Positions 1 to 9,126 of a DNA stretch of 60,443 bases are shown piece by piece. The translations under genes and the position numbers were made by a program. Every line of letters starts with the position of its first letter. Position 1 is the first letter of the stretch. The DNA is from Bacteroidales bacterium (GTDB taxonomy: Bacteria; Bacteroidota; Bacteroidia; Bacteroidales; Tenuifilaceae), in the NCBI GenBank assembly GCA_028680705.1, contig JAQUJY010000007.1, positions 1 to 60,443 of the forward strand, read 5' to 3'. The notes below the pieces were generated by a model. It worked only from the letters and a program-made list of their open reading frames with translations, was not told the origin of the DNA and searched no databases.

Positions 1-127
1 TGTACAGCTTAACAGCGAATTACGGTTAACCATTGAGAAAACCGCCTAATACGAGAGACGTACGTTGGGTGGTGTGAGAGGACAGCAAAGATAGGAGTAA
101 TTACCTACCTTTGCTTCCTACTCGATT
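1..127 (+). mobile_element. 3' end of a group II intron (domains V and VI)
   Basis: The first ~127 bases fold like the 3' end of a bacterial group II intron. Bases ~41-73 form a domain V hairpin: a 9-bp lower stem containing a C-G/G-U/C-G triad (CGC-type catalytic triad), a two-base CG bulge on the 3' side, a 4-bp upper stem and a short purine loop with GAGA. Bases ~88-115 form a domain VI-like hairpin (AGCAAAGATAGG pairing with CCTACCTTTGCT) with unpaired A residues near its 3' base that could supply the branch point. The sequence then ends in CTACTCGAT, the kind of 3' end seen in bacterial group II introns. The rest of the intron, including any reverse-transcriptase ORF, would lie left of the window. 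The fold was paired by hand; the exact 3' boundary (126 or 127) is uncertain. Confidence 0.72.
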
Positions 128-314
128 ATGTTTAATAATCAGCGATTTGTTCGGCAATAGTGTTCAGGGTTGTTATGACTTAATTATTACCAACGGTTCG
201 TGTAAACTTTGTTTGGGTTTATTATTAAAGACCTTTGATTTCCCCACAAATTCACTGTCATGGGTTTATAGGGTGGCTTATAATCGATGCATAAATCCAT
301 TCCGGCAAAAAAAA

Positions 315-458
315 CTCTACTTCTTAGAGGTCAATACCGTTCCCGGAATGAGCGAGACCAGTATAGTCCCTCAGCAGGTGGCAGTAATGGGCCTTACCAT
401 GAACGATGTGTTTGGAATGGTGATTGAGGATGCTATTGCAAGGAAAAAAACTAGGTGA
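315..458 (+). pseudogene. ddl: C-terminal fragment of D-alanine--D-alanine ligase
   Basis: Forty-seven codons read LYFLEVNTVPGMSETSIVPQQ and on to a stop. This is the highly conserved C-terminal ATP-grasp/Mg-binding end of D-Ala-D-Ala ligase (the LEVNT.PGM motif followed by the small helical tail). The frame stays open upstream to about base 111, but bases 127-314 do not read as Ddl in the same frame, so the rest of the ligase (about 300 residues) is missing here. Only a weak RVAY stretch just upstream recalls the family's RVDY motif. The fragment starts ~190 bp after the group II intron end, so intron insertion plus deletion or rearrangement is a plausible history. A functional copy would have to be elsewhere. 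The identity of the fragment is secure; that it is a pseudogene is inferred. Confidence 0.72.
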
Positions 459-502
459 GCCAAGAGTAATAGATTTGTCCTTATTGTAAATTTACCTAAT
501 AA

Positions 503-533
503 AAAGGGGTTACCCTTTTGAGATAACCCCTTT
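503..533 (-). terminator. Rho-independent terminator, probably bidirectional
   Basis: A perfect 10-bp inverted repeat (AAAGGGGTTA / TAACCCCTTT) with an 11-nt loop. On the minus strand the stem runs into a T tract, immediately downstream of gcvP. On the plus strand it follows the ddl fragment. Confidence 0.75.
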
Positions 534-554
534 GCTATTTAGCATAATTAGCGT

Positions 555-3422
555 CTACAAGTAATGCTCAATTGGAGCACAAGAGCAAACCAAATTCCTG
601 TCCCCGTAGGCAGAGTCTATTTTTCCAACTGCTGGCCAGAATTTGTTGTTGGCAATCCAAGGCAGAGCGAATGCGGCCTTCTCGCGGTCATATGCATGGT
701 TCCATTCATTTGCTGTTACCTCAACAACGGTGTGCGGAGCATTTTTAATCACATTATCCTCTTTGTCGGCCTTACCGTTCTTTATTTCATCAAGCTCTTT
801 CCTTATCTCAATCATAACCTCAATAAAGCGGTCGAGTTCCTGTAACGACTCGCTCTCAGTTGGTTCAACCATTAGCGTTTCATTAACTGGGAATGATAGG
901 GTAGGAGCATGGTATCCATAGTCCATAAGCCTACGAGCAATATCACCAGTCTCAACCCCGTAGGTTTGCTTGTAGTGACGACAGTCTAGAATCATTTCGT
1001 GTGCAACACGGCCTGTTTTTCCGGTATACAGCACATCGTAATGACCTTTTAGTTTTGCTGTTATGTAGTTGGCGTTCAGAATGGCTATTTCAGTTGCCTT
1101 CTTTAGGCCTTCGGCACCAAGCATAAGGATATATCCATAAGTAATTGGTTGAACCATTGCGCTTCCCCAAGGAGCTCCTGCTACAGCAGTCATTCCTTTA
1201 TCTCCACCAGTTTTAACAACTGGGTGCGAAGGTAGGAATGGAGTTAAATGTTTTGCTACACCAATTGGACCAACACCAGGGCCACCGCCACCGTGAGGTA
1301 TGGCAAAAGTTTTATGCAAGTTAAGGTGACAAACGTCAGCGCCAATAAGTCCGGGGCTGGTTAAGCCAACTTGGGCATTCATATTTGCACCGTCCATATA
1401 AACCTGTCCCCCATTATCATGGGTAATTTTCATCATCTCTACTATTTCGGGCTCAAATACACCGTGAGTTGATGGATAGGTTACTATAAATGCCGAAAGG
1501 TTGTCTTTATGCTTTTCGGCCTTAGCCCTAAGGTCTTCAATTGAAATGTTACCATTCTCGTCGCATTCCACAATAACAATGTCCATGCCGGCCATTACTG
1601 CACTTGCAGGGTTGGTTCCGTGAGCCGATGATGGGATAAGCGCAATATTACGGTGCTCATCTCCGCGGCTTTTGTGATACTCGCGAATAACCATTAGCCC
1701 AGCGTACTCGCCTGCTGCACCTGAGTTAGGTTGCATCGACATGGCATCAAATCCGGTTATTTCAGCAAGAAGTTGCTCCAGCTCACAAATTAGGCTCATA
1801 TACCCTTGTGCTTGTTCTGTTGGAACAAATGGATGGATATTACCGAACTCCATCCAGCTAAGGGGAAGCATTTCAGAAGCAGCATTAAGCTTCATGGTGC
1901 AGCTACCCAGTGAAATCATGCTGTGGTTTAGTGCAATATCCTTTCGCTCAAGACGCTTAATGTATCGCATCATCTCGGTCTCAGAGCGGAAAATGTTAAA
2001 TACCTTATCGGTTAAGTATTCCGATTTGCGCTTTAAATTCTCTGGAATTGCACTGGTTTCCTCAATAGAGCTGATTTTAACAGCGGGTTTGCCTATAACC
2101 TCAGCAAATATCTCAATGATGTTATTGATTTCAGAAACAGAGGTTAGCTCATCGGTGCTAATTCCTATGGTGTCGTTTGATTTGTAGTTAAAGTTAATCT
2201 CTTTATTAAGAGCCTTGCGCCTAATCATATCAACTTTAAGCCCTGAGGGAAGTTCAATCTCAAGTGTATCAAAAACAGTTTTAACATTCTGCTTATATCC
2301 TAGTTTTGATAACTCTTTGGCAATTGTAACTGCAGCGCTGTGAGTATAGGTTGCAATACGCTTAATGCCTTCGGGACCATGATAAACGGCGTACATACCA
2401 GCCATTGTGGCCAAGAGTGCTTGTGCTGTACAGATATTGGAAGTAGCACGGTCGCGTTTGATATGCTGTTCGCGTGTTTGTAGCGCCATACGTAAGGCTT
2501 TGTTGCCATATCTATCAACAGATACTCCAATGATTCTGCCTGGTAGATTGCGTCTGTACTCTTCTTTTGTTGCAAAGAAACCAGCATGTGGGCCACCAAA
2601 TCCCATGGGAACACCAAAACGTTGGGTGTTACCCACTACAATGTCGGTATCCCATTCGCCTGGAGGGGTAATTAGCGCAAGGGAAAGGATGTCGGCAATT
2701 ACTGTAACAAAGGCTCCATTCTCCTTTGCCTTTTTGGCAAATGCAGAATAATCGCGAACGTTACCCTTTGCTGATGGGTACTGCACAATTACACCAAATT
2801 CTTTCCCAGTAAACTTATAATCACTATAGCATCCGGTTACAATTTCAATCCCCACAGGATTGGCACGTGTTTGTATTACCTCGAGGTTTTGAGGAAAAAT
2901 ATCGCTATCAACAAATAGGATATTGTGCCCCTCTTTTATTGCTTTGCGTGAGCGGAGACTCTGCATCATTAGCATAGCTTCAGCAGCAGCGGTTGCCTCG
3001 TCGAGTAGGGAAGCGTTTGCCATTTCCATACCGGTTAAATCCATAACCATCGTTTGGAAATTCAGTAGTGCTTCAAGTCTGCCTTGGCTAATTTCAGCTT
3101 GATAAGGGGTGTAGGAGGTGTACCAACCTGGGTTCTCGAAAATATTTCGGAGAATAACCGAAGGGGTATGGGTTCTATAGTATCCCATACCGATGAATGA
3201 GCTGAAAATTTTATTCTGCGATGCTATTCCTTTTATTTTAGCAAGATATTCCTGTTCGGAAAGGGGCTCCGGCAGGTTTAAGGGTTTATCCATTCTTATG
3301 CCCTTTGGCACAGTTTGGTCAATTAGCTCATCAAGAGTTTTTACCCCAACTGCTTTCAGCATTTCACCAATTTCGCTGTCGCGGGGTCCAATGTGGCGGG
3401 TAACAAAACGTTCAGTTAACAT
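555..3422 (-). CDS. gcvP: Glycine dehydrogenase (decarboxylating), P protein
   Basis: Pyridoxal-phosphate P protein of the glycine cleavage system: it decarboxylates glycine and passes the aminomethyl group to the lipoyl arm of GcvH, feeding one-carbon units to tetrahydrofolate. At 955 residues it is the full-length single-chain form (alpha and beta halves fused). The N-terminus has the family FV.RHIGP motif. The second half carries SLGSCTMKLN and the PLP-lysine motif LHKTFAIPHGGGGPG (lysine near residue 703). The ATG at 3422 begins exactly at the conserved N-terminus. No gcvT or gcvH is adjacent, so the system is scattered in this genome. A strong terminator follows. Confidence 0.97.
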   Translation of the reverse strand: MLTERFVTRHIGPRDSEIGEMLKAVGVKTLDELIDQTVPKGIRMDKPLNLPEPLSEQEYLAKIKGIASQNKIFSSFIGMGYYRTHTPSVILRNIFENPGWYTSYTPYQAEISQGRLEALLNFQTMVMDLTGMEMANASLLDEATAAAEAMLMMQSLRSRKAIKEGHNILFVDSDIFPQNLEVIQTRANPVGIEIVTGCYSDYKFTGKEFGVIVQYPSAKGNVRDYSAFAKKAKENGAFVTVIADILSLALITPPGEWDTDIVVGNTQRFGVPMGFGGPHAGFFATKEEYRRNLPGRIIGVSVDRYGNKALRMALQTREQHIKRDRATSNICTAQALLATMAGMYAVYHGPEGIKRIATYTHSAAVTIAKELSKLGYKQNVKTVFDTLEIELPSGLKVDMIRRKALNKEINFNYKSNDTIGISTDELTSVSEINNIIEIFAEVIGKPAVKISSIEETSAIPENLKRKSEYLTDKVFNIFRSETEMMRYIKRLERKDIALNHSMISLGSCTMKLNAASEMLPLSWMEFGNIHPFVPTEQAQGYMSLICELEQLLAEITGFDAMSMQPNSGAAGEYAGLMVIREYHKSRGDEHRNIALIPSSAHGTNPASAVMAGMDIVIVECDENGNISIEDLRAKAEKHKDNLSAFIVTYPSTHGVFEPEIVEMMKITHDNGGQVYMDGANMNAQVGLTSPGLIGADVCHLNLHKTFAIPHGGGGPGVGPIGVAKHLTPFLPSHPVVKTGGDKGMTAVAGAPWGSAMVQPITYGYILMLGAEGLKKATEIAILNANYITAKLKGHYDVLYTGKTGRVAHEMILDCRHYKQTYGVETGDIARRLMDYGYHAPTLSFPVNETLMVEPTESESLQELDRFIEVMIEIRKELDEIKNGKADKEDNVIKNAPHTVVEVTANEWNHAYDREKAAFALPWIANNKFWPAVGKIDSAYGDRNLVCSCAPIEHYL

Positions 3423-3570
3423 ATATGAGATTTTAAGTTATGTGATTAAATTCTATAAAATAATAATATTGCTATACTTGCAATTTTGATGTAAAATTAA
3501 GAAAATGATTACAATTTAGTATATCATAATCATTGGTTCTTAAAACTGTATGCTAAACAGGCGTATAATG

Positions 3571-4215
3571 TTAATGTTTAGCTAAAAAAGGGTTGTTCTC
3601 CTTTTCCCAACCAATGGTTGTGGGCTCGCCATGGCCTGTGTAAACCTTTAGGTCAGGGTTTAGGGTTAATAACCTGGTCTCTATGCTTTCGATAAGCTGA
3701 TTATAGTTACCACCAGGTAAATCTGCTCGGCCAATGGATGAACGGAAAAGGGTGTCGCCCGCTAGTATAAAATTATCTTCCTCGGAAAGCAAACATATTC
3801 CACCTTGGGAGTGCCCAGGGGTGTGAATTACTCTGAGCGTAGTGTTTCCAAACCGAATTTTATCGCCATGGCTTAGGTTTATATCTATTGGGGGCACGTC
3901 TTCAATGGTAAAACCATACGAAATAGCATGGGTTGATGCCGATTGTATCAACTGTGAATCCTCTGGGTTAGCTGCAAAATCAACATCGTATTTTGATTTA
4001 ATAAATGCATTGCCCAGAATATGGTCTACGTGCCCATGGGTGGCCACCATTAGTTTAAGGGTAAGATTGTTCTCCTCAATAAACGAAACAATTGCGTTTT
4101 GTTCCTCCTTAGTGTAGCATCCAGCATCTACAATAATGGCTTCCTTAGTATCATCGTAAATTATGTAGGTGTTCTCTTGGAATGGATTGAGAACGAATGT
4201 TTTTATTTTAGCCAT
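3571..4215 (-). CDS. MBL-fold metallohydrolase, glyoxalase II-like
   Basis: A 214-residue metallo-beta-lactamase-fold hydrolase. The metal ligands are visible: THGHVDH at 59-65 (H60, H62, D64, H65), H135 in HTPGHS, D154 in AGDTLF and H195 in YTGHGEPT. This is the short bacterial 'hydroxyacylglutathione hydrolase-like' type, lacking the longer C-terminal helical domain of true glyoxalase II, so the natural substrate is open (a thioester or similar small acyl compound). There is no signal peptide, so it is cytoplasmic. It starts 9 bp after pcm and is probably cotranscribed with it. Family certain, substrate unknown. Confidence 0.92.
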   Translation of the reverse strand: MAKIKTFVLNPFQENTYIIYDDTKEAIIVDAGCYTKEEQNAIVSFIEENNLTLKLMVATHGHVDHILGNAFIKSKYDVDFAANPEDSQLIQSASTHAISYGFTIEDVPPIDINLSHGDKIRFGNTTLRVIHTPGHSQGGICLLSEEDNFILAGDTLFRSSIGRADLPGGNYNQLIESIETRLLTLNPDLKVYTGHGEPTTIGWEKENNPFLAKH

Positions 4216-4224
4216 AGTCAGTTT

Positions 4225-4869
4225 TTATTTATTAGTACCTTTTAGTAGTGGAACAAAAATAAAGCGTCCGTGGTTCGTTGTTTTTGTTTCTGTGTCCGAT
4301 ATTTTTTCAATTACAATCATATCCTGCCCGCTGCCATCGCCTACGGGTATCACCATTCGCCCTCCAACTTCAAGTTGTTCAATCAGTTTTGTGGGAACAG
4401 ACGGTGCACCTGCAGTTACCAATATTCGTTTGTATGGACCATAGCTGGGCATGCCAAGGTATCCATCGCCATAAAAAAAGTGGGGGTAATAGCCTAGTCC
4501 TTCTAACTGCGATTTAGCCTTAACAAATAGCTCACGTTGGCGCTCAATGGTAAAAACCTTTGCACCCATTTCAACCAGAATAGCTGCTTGGTAGCCAGAA
4601 CCTGTTCCAATTTCAAGAACCTTATCCATGGGGCTAACTTGCAGAAGTTCAGTCTGAAATGCTACTGTGTAGGGTTGCGATATGGTTTGCCCTGCGCCAA
4701 TGGGGAATGCCGAATCCTTATATGAGAAGTTAATAAAACCACTTTCCATAAAAAGGTGGCGTGGTACCTTGCTAATTGCAGTAAGTACCTGTTCGTCAGT
4801 TATTCCTTTCTTACGAATCTCTTCAACCAATTTTTTTCTAAGTCCCTTATGCCTAAACGAATCTTCCAT
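4225..4869 (-). CDS. pcm: Protein-L-isoaspartate O-methyltransferase
   Basis: SAM-dependent repair enzyme that methylates the alpha-carboxyl of L-isoaspartyl residues formed by ageing of Asp/Asn in proteins. It has 214 residues, as usual. The substrate-side motif AFPIGAGQTISQPY lies near 55-67 and the SAM-binding motif VLEIGTGSGYQA at 84-95. The GDG and VTAGAP motifs follow, and the C-terminus has the expected strands (GGRMVIPVG). A Bacteroidota-type promoter sits just upstream at 4896-4903. First gene of a two-gene unit with the MBL hydrolase. Confidence 0.96.
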   Translation of the reverse strand: MEDSFRHKGLRKKLVEEIRKKGITDEQVLTAISKVPRHLFMESGFINFSYKDSAFPIGAGQTISQPYTVAFQTELLQVSPMDKVLEIGTGSGYQAAILVEMGAKVFTIERQRELFVKAKSQLEGLGYYPHFFYGDGYLGMPSYGPYKRILVTAGAPSVPTKLIEQLEVGGRMVIPVGDGSGQDMIVIEKISDTETKTTNHGRFIFVPLLKGTNK

Positions 4870-4895
4870 TATTTTAATGCTGTTTAAATCTACTG

Positions 4896-4903
4896 CAAAG
4901 ATA
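4896..4903 (-). promoter_or_regulatory. Bacteroidota -7 box upstream of pcm
   Basis: TATCTTTG on the minus strand, a perfect TAnnTTTG match, 26 bp upstream of the pcm ATG. A TTTT element lies 19 bp further upstream in the -33 position. Confidence 0.55.
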
Positions 4904-5032
4904 GTATCAATATGTACTCAATAAAATTGATATAGCAATTAGCCGCCAAAATAGTTGACCTATTTCGTAATTGTTAACACTATTAGTTGAAAACTAATGC
5001 CTTTTTACTAGCACATAGAAGTTCAAATACCA

Positions 5033-5040
5033 TATTTTTG
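5033..5040 (+). promoter_or_regulatory. Bacteroidota -7 box upstream of the Rossmann-like gene
   Basis: TATTTTTG, a full TAnnTTTG match, 22 bp before the ATG at 5063. No clear -33 TTTG is visible. The 5' leader would be very short. Confidence 0.45.
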
Positions 5041-5062
5041 TTGCTGTTCAACTTTTTTTGCC

Positions 5063-5908
5063 ATGCAGGTAGGGATATATTTCGGGAATCATTCTGACTA
5101 CAGTTTTGTTGAAAGACTAAACTTTGCTGATAGTGTTACTGCCTTCGGTTATTCAACCACTGATAATGAGCCTATTGGCAGTGTTCCATTTGCTTTTATC
5201 CCCGATTGTGCAGAACTTTTAGCAGGCAGCGATGCTCTTTTGGTTTTTGCAGGACAATCCGAATGCTATAGTATTACTGTTGATGCTATCCGAAGGGGGA
5301 TTCACGTTTTCCACAGTGACCTTAGCCTAATCTCTCTGCAGAATTTAATTGATATTAGAAATTTATTGCAAGAAATAGATGTTAACGTAAGCTTTGGTTG
5401 TTCGGGGTTTAATATACTCAATTATTTATCAGTCGACAAACCTATTGAAAACGCTATTTTTGTTGATTGCAAAAGGAATATTCAGCAAATGAACAGTCAG
5501 GTACAACTCCGTAAGATTTTAACTTTTGATTTGGCTACATTTTTAAGGCTAACCAAAAGCGCTATTAGAAAGGTTAGGATAGGAGTCTTCCCCATACTCG
5601 AAAATTCATTTACACTGCTAAACCTAAGGTTGGAGTTAGCCAATGGTAGCATTTACTGCTATACGCTAACGAATAATCTCGAGACAGAATCGTATTTGCT
5701 TAACCCATACATCGATAATCAAACACATTTGCCTTGTTATAGTTCTAATGTGCCGTTTGATAGTTTTGCCCAGGGCATCTTTGCCGACAACATGCAGTAT
5801 TTTGTTGCTGGGGCAAACAATAATTCTTTACACTTTAATATTGAAAGAGCCATTGATCTTAATCGTTTGATGCAGGAGGTTTTTGAGAAACTGAATTTTC
5901 AAAAATAA
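5063..5908 (+). CDS. Degenerate Gfo/Idh/MocA-like Rossmann protein
   Basis: A 281-residue protein of uncertain function. The N-terminal third resembles the NAD-binding half of Gfo/Idh/MocA oxidoreductases: a strand start (MQVGIYFG), then SDALLVFAG...TVDAIRRGIHVF at about 70-100, aligning with the family's 'DAV.i.tp...H...A..al..GKHV' segment. The glycine-rich nucleotide loop is poor and the EKP catalytic motif after GKHV is replaced by HSDLS. At 281 residues it is shorter than the usual 330-400. I infer a non-catalytic or altered-activity relative. It lies 126 bp upstream of a sugar-phosphate transferase on the same strand, so a link to polysaccharide or UDP-sugar metabolism is possible but unproven. 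Confidence 0.6.
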   Translation: MQVGIYFGNHSDYSFVERLNFADSVTAFGYSTTDNEPIGSVPFAFIPDCAELLAGSDALLVFAGQSECYSITVDAIRRGIHVFHSDLSLISLQNLIDIRNLLQEIDVNVSFGCSGFNILNYLSVDKPIENAIFVDCKRNIQQMNSQVQLRKILTFDLATFLRLTKSAIRKVRIGVFPILENSFTLLNLRLELANGSIYCYTLTNNLETESYLLNPYIDNQTHLPCYSSNVPFDSFAQGIFADNMQYFVAGANNNSLHFNIERAIDLNRLMQEVFEKLNFQK

Positions 5909-6034
5909 TCTTTTGGTTTAACGTATTAAATTAAGGACCTCAATCGTTATAAATTTGGTATTTATACCATCCTTATTCTTATTATTTACCTATTTTTGGG
6001 ATTTAAAAACCAAAATGAAGCAAAAAACAGGCAA

Positions 6035-7450
6035 ATGAAGCAAAAATTACTTACAGTTAAATATATTACTTTCGATTTTGCTGGCTCTGCCTTAGCATGG
6101 CTCCTTTTTCATTACTATCGGAAAAGTGTTATTGAACCACAGCTGATTGGGGAATTAGTACCATTCAATTTTGATTTAAAACTATTACTGAGTTTGCTTA
6201 TAATCCCAACTTTCTGGTGCTTGTTGTTTTTTGTTAACGGATACTATAGAGACGTATATAGGCGCTCAAGGCTAAAAGAGCTCAGTAATTCAATCTTAGT
6301 TACCTTTCTGGGTGTGCTGTTACTTTTTTTTGTGCTGCTACTTGACGATTATATTGCAACCTACAAGAACTACTATCAACTTTTTTTCACATTGTTAGGT
6401 CTTCAGTTTTTTATCACCTATTTGCCACGCTTGGCTCTAACTTCTTCAACAATCCGAAAGATAAGAGAACGAAAGATAGGCTTTCCTACCCTTATTGTTG
6501 GTGAGGGGAAAAAAGCCCTTTCGCTATTGAAAGAGATTGAAGGTCAAGAAAAATCGGGAGGGAATAGGATGGTTGGCTTTGTGAGCGTTGGAGTAGTCCC
6601 CAATGAGGTTTTAGCAGGAAGGCTGAAAATGCTGGGAAACTACAAAGAGCTTCGTTCTGTAATAATGGAGAATGGGATAGAGGAGGTTATCCTTGCTGTA
6701 GAGCAAAAGGATAGTCGGCTTATGGGCAAGATAACTAACGATTTGCACGGGCAAGACGTAATCATAAAGGCTATTCCTAGCATGTACGATTATCTTTCAG
6801 GAAGGGTAAAGATGTCGTCAAAATATGGTGTATCCCTTATTCATATTTCCTTTGATTTGATGCCGCTATGGCAGCAAAAACTAAAATTATTTCTCGATAT
6901 TCTCCTTTCTACCATAGCACTCATAGTTTTTTCTCCTTTTATAATAATTATTGCACTATTGGTGAAGTTAAGTTCACAAGGGCCAGTTTTTTATTCGCAG
7001 GAGAGGGTTGGGCGATACGGGAAACCTTTTATGATTTATAAGTTTCGTACAATGTATACTGATGCAGAATCCAATGGTCCTGCACTTTCAAGCAAAAAGG
7101 ATAATCGCATTACCCCAATTGGCCGTTTTTTAAGAAAAACTCGAATTGATGAAGTGCCAAATTTTTGGAATGTTATAAAAGGCGATATGTCTTTGGTTGG
7201 TCCTCGGCCGGAACGACAATTTTTTATAAATCAGATAGTAAAGAAAGCTCCACACTATGTTCATCTGCAAAAAGTGAAGCCAGGGATTACATCCTGGGGT
7301 CAGGTTAAGTATGGATATGCCGAGAATGTTGACGAAATGGTTGAGCGATTAAAATACGATATGGTATACATTGAGAATATGTCACTTTTTGCCGATTTTA
7401 GGATTATGACTCATACCCTTATTACCGTATTTAGAGGCAAGGGAGTTTAG
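6035..7450 (+). CDS. Undecaprenyl-phosphate sugar phosphotransferase (WcaJ-type)
   Basis: Polyprenyl-phosphate hexose-1-phosphate transferase that primes capsule or exopolysaccharide synthesis at the inner membrane. There are four N-terminal membrane segments (about residues 10-140), a CoA-binding-like Rossmann domain (about 140-260), a fifth hydrophobic segment (LFLDILLSTIALIVF), then the catalytic bacterial sugar transferase domain with YKFRTM, TRIDEVPNFWNV and LVGPRPE. The ATG at 6035 (MKQKLLTV) was chosen over a TTG at 5996, because the extra 13 residues look like leader translation and a near-duplicate ATGAAGCAAAAA at 6015 terminates after seven codons. 471 residues, typical of the family. 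No other glycosyltransferases adjoin it. Confidence 0.92.
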   Translation: MKQKLLTVKYITFDFAGSALAWLLFHYYRKSVIEPQLIGELVPFNFDLKLLLSLLIIPTFWCLLFFVNGYYRDVYRRSRLKELSNSILVTFLGVLLLFFVLLLDDYIATYKNYYQLFFTLLGLQFFITYLPRLALTSSTIRKIRERKIGFPTLIVGEGKKALSLLKEIEGQEKSGGNRMVGFVSVGVVPNEVLAGRLKMLGNYKELRSVIMENGIEEVILAVEQKDSRLMGKITNDLHGQDVIIKAIPSMYDYLSGRVKMSSKYGVSLIHISFDLMPLWQQKLKLFLDILLSTIALIVFSPFIIIIALLVKLSSQGPVFYSQERVGRYGKPFMIYKFRTMYTDAESNGPALSSKKDNRITPIGRFLRKTRIDEVPNFWNVIKGDMSLVGPRPERQFFINQIVKKAPHYVHLQKVKPGITSWGQVKYGYAENVDEMVERLKYDMVYIENMSLFADFRIMTHTLITVFRGKGV

Positions 7451-7549
7451 ATACTCTGATTCCCCTTTTTTAATCAACACACAGTCAGTATGTTGTGATT
7501 TTGTTGATAACCCTTGACCCTTTTATTCTGAAAAAATGGTTAGGTTCTA

Positions 7550-7557
7550 TAAGTTTG
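7550..7557 (+). promoter_or_regulatory. Bacteroidota -7 box upstream of dnaB
   Basis: TAAGTTTG, matching TAnnTTTG, 17 bp before the dnaB ATG at 7575. The -33 position has no clear TTTG, so this is a moderate call. Confidence 0.4.
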
Positions 7558-7574
7558 TATAAAAATAACTTTTG

Positions 7575-9122
7575 ATGGCAGAAAAAAGAAGTAATACTCG
7601 TAGGGTAAGTACAGCAACAATAGCAGGTCTTGAACTGGGAAAGGTACCACCACAGGCAGTTGATCTTGAGGAGGCGGTGTTAGGTGCATTAATGCTCGAA
7701 AAAGATGCTGTTATTTCAGTGCTTGATGTATTAAAGCCTGAGTATTTTTACAAAGAGACCCATCAGAAGATTTTTCAGTCTATCATCGACCTGTCAACTA
7801 AACTCGAGCCCATTGATATTCTCACAGTAACCCAGGAACTAAGGAGCGAGAGTTTACTCGATGAGGTTGGAGGGGCTGTTTACTTAGCTCAGCTTTCATC
7901 AAAGGTAGGCTCTGCTGCGCATATTGAGTACCATTCAAAGATTATTGCCCAAAAGTTTATTCAGCGTGAGCTAATCCGTATCTCTTCTGATATTCAGACT
8001 CGTGCTTTTGACGATTCCATTGACATTGATGACTTGCTTGACTACTCAGAAATGGAGCTCTTTAAAATTGCCGAGGGCAATATTAAGCGCGAAACGTCTC
8101 CTATAAGCCAAGTGGTTACTGATGCCTTGAAACGTCTCGATGAGGCGAGTAAGCGTGATGATGGGCTTAGCGGTGTACCCTGTGGATTCTCAGAACTTGA
8201 TAGGATGACATCGGGTTGGCAACCATCTGATTTGGTTATCGTAGCTGCGCGCCCATCAATGGGTAAAACGGCTTTCGTATTATCCATGGCTCGCAACATG
8301 TCAGTTGATCATAAGGTTTCAGTTGCTTTTTTCTCGCTCGAGATGTCGAGCATTCAGCTTGTAAATAGACTTCTTGTTAGTGAGTCGGGTATTCCCCATG
8401 AGAAGATTAGAAACGGAAAATTAACACCCCACGAGTGGACTCAACTCACCACAAAGATTAATGATCTAAAGAACTCTCAGATTTTTATTGATGATACTCC
8501 TGCACTCTCAATCTTTGAGTTTAGGGCAAAATGTAGACGCCTTAAAGCGCAGCACGATGTTGGGATAATCATTATCGACTATTTACAGTTAATGACTGGT
8601 CCCAATGATGCAAGGGGAAACAGAGAGCAGGAGGTGAGCACTATTTCCCGATCGTTGAAGGCTATTGCTAAAGAATTGGATGTACCCATAATTGCGCTTT
8701 CGCAGCTAAACCGATCGGTTGAAACTCGAGGTGGCAATAAACGCCCACAACTATCCGACCTTCGCGAATCGGGAGCAATTGAGCAGGATGCTGATATGGT
8801 GTTATTTATTCATAGGCCCGAGTATTATGGCTTTGTGGAGGACGAGGATAATAACTCACTTGTTGGTTTGGCCGAGATAATTATATCAAAACATCGTAAT
8901 GGTGCCACTGGCGATATTAAGCTTCGCTTTAGGAAGGAGGAGACAAAATTCACCGATTTAGACGACACAGATTTTTCTGTCTATGCTATGGACGGCTCAG
9001 CTCCACCGCAAGCCGTTACCTATGGTTCTAAAATGAATGAAGATCTTCTGCCCGCATCCTCAGGTGGCTCCAATTTCGATTTTCTATCGGGTCCAATGTC
9101 CGATGACGAAATTCCCTATTAG
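7575..9122 (+). CDS. dnaB: Replicative DNA helicase DnaB
   Basis: Hexameric 5'-3' replicative helicase that unwinds the fork and recruits primase. It has 515 residues. The N-terminal DnaB domain begins at PPQAVDLEEAVLGALM (about 24-40). A linker follows, then the RecA-like C-terminal domain with Walker A ARPSMGKTAF (~225), ALSQLNRSVE and Walker B IIIIDYLQLM. The C-terminal tail is short and acidic. I see no intein interrupting the ATPase motifs. The ATG at 7575 is preferred over the TTG one codon earlier. It ends 4 bp before the convergent HAD gene, with no hairpin between them. Confidence 0.97.
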   Translation: MAEKRSNTRRVSTATIAGLELGKVPPQAVDLEEAVLGALMLEKDAVISVLDVLKPEYFYKETHQKIFQSIIDLSTKLEPIDILTVTQELRSESLLDEVGGAVYLAQLSSKVGSAAHIEYHSKIIAQKFIQRELIRISSDIQTRAFDDSIDIDDLLDYSEMELFKIAEGNIKRETSPISQVVTDALKRLDEASKRDDGLSGVPCGFSELDRMTSGWQPSDLVIVAARPSMGKTAFVLSMARNMSVDHKVSVAFFSLEMSSIQLVNRLLVSESGIPHEKIRNGKLTPHEWTQLTTKINDLKNSQIFIDDTPALSIFEFRAKCRRLKAQHDVGIIIIDYLQLMTGPNDARGNREQEVSTISRSLKAIAKELDVPIIALSQLNRSVETRGGNKRPQLSDLRESGAIEQDADMVLFIHRPEYYGFVEDEDNNSLVGLAEIIISKHRNGATGDIKLRFRKEETKFTDLDDTDFSVYAMDGSAPPQAVTYGSKMNEDLLPASSGGSNFDFLSGPMSDDEIPY

Positions 9123-9126
9123 GTAT

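Noticed and set aside
127-314. Missing ddl body between the intron end and the ddl fragment
   Set aside because: Read in all frames, the segment shows no ATP-grasp motifs, so it was not called as part of ddl; a weak RVAY resemblance was too little.
1741-2187. 148-residue plus-strand frame inside gcvP
   Set aside because: It lies entirely within the well-conserved gcvP gene on the opposite strand and shows no protein features.
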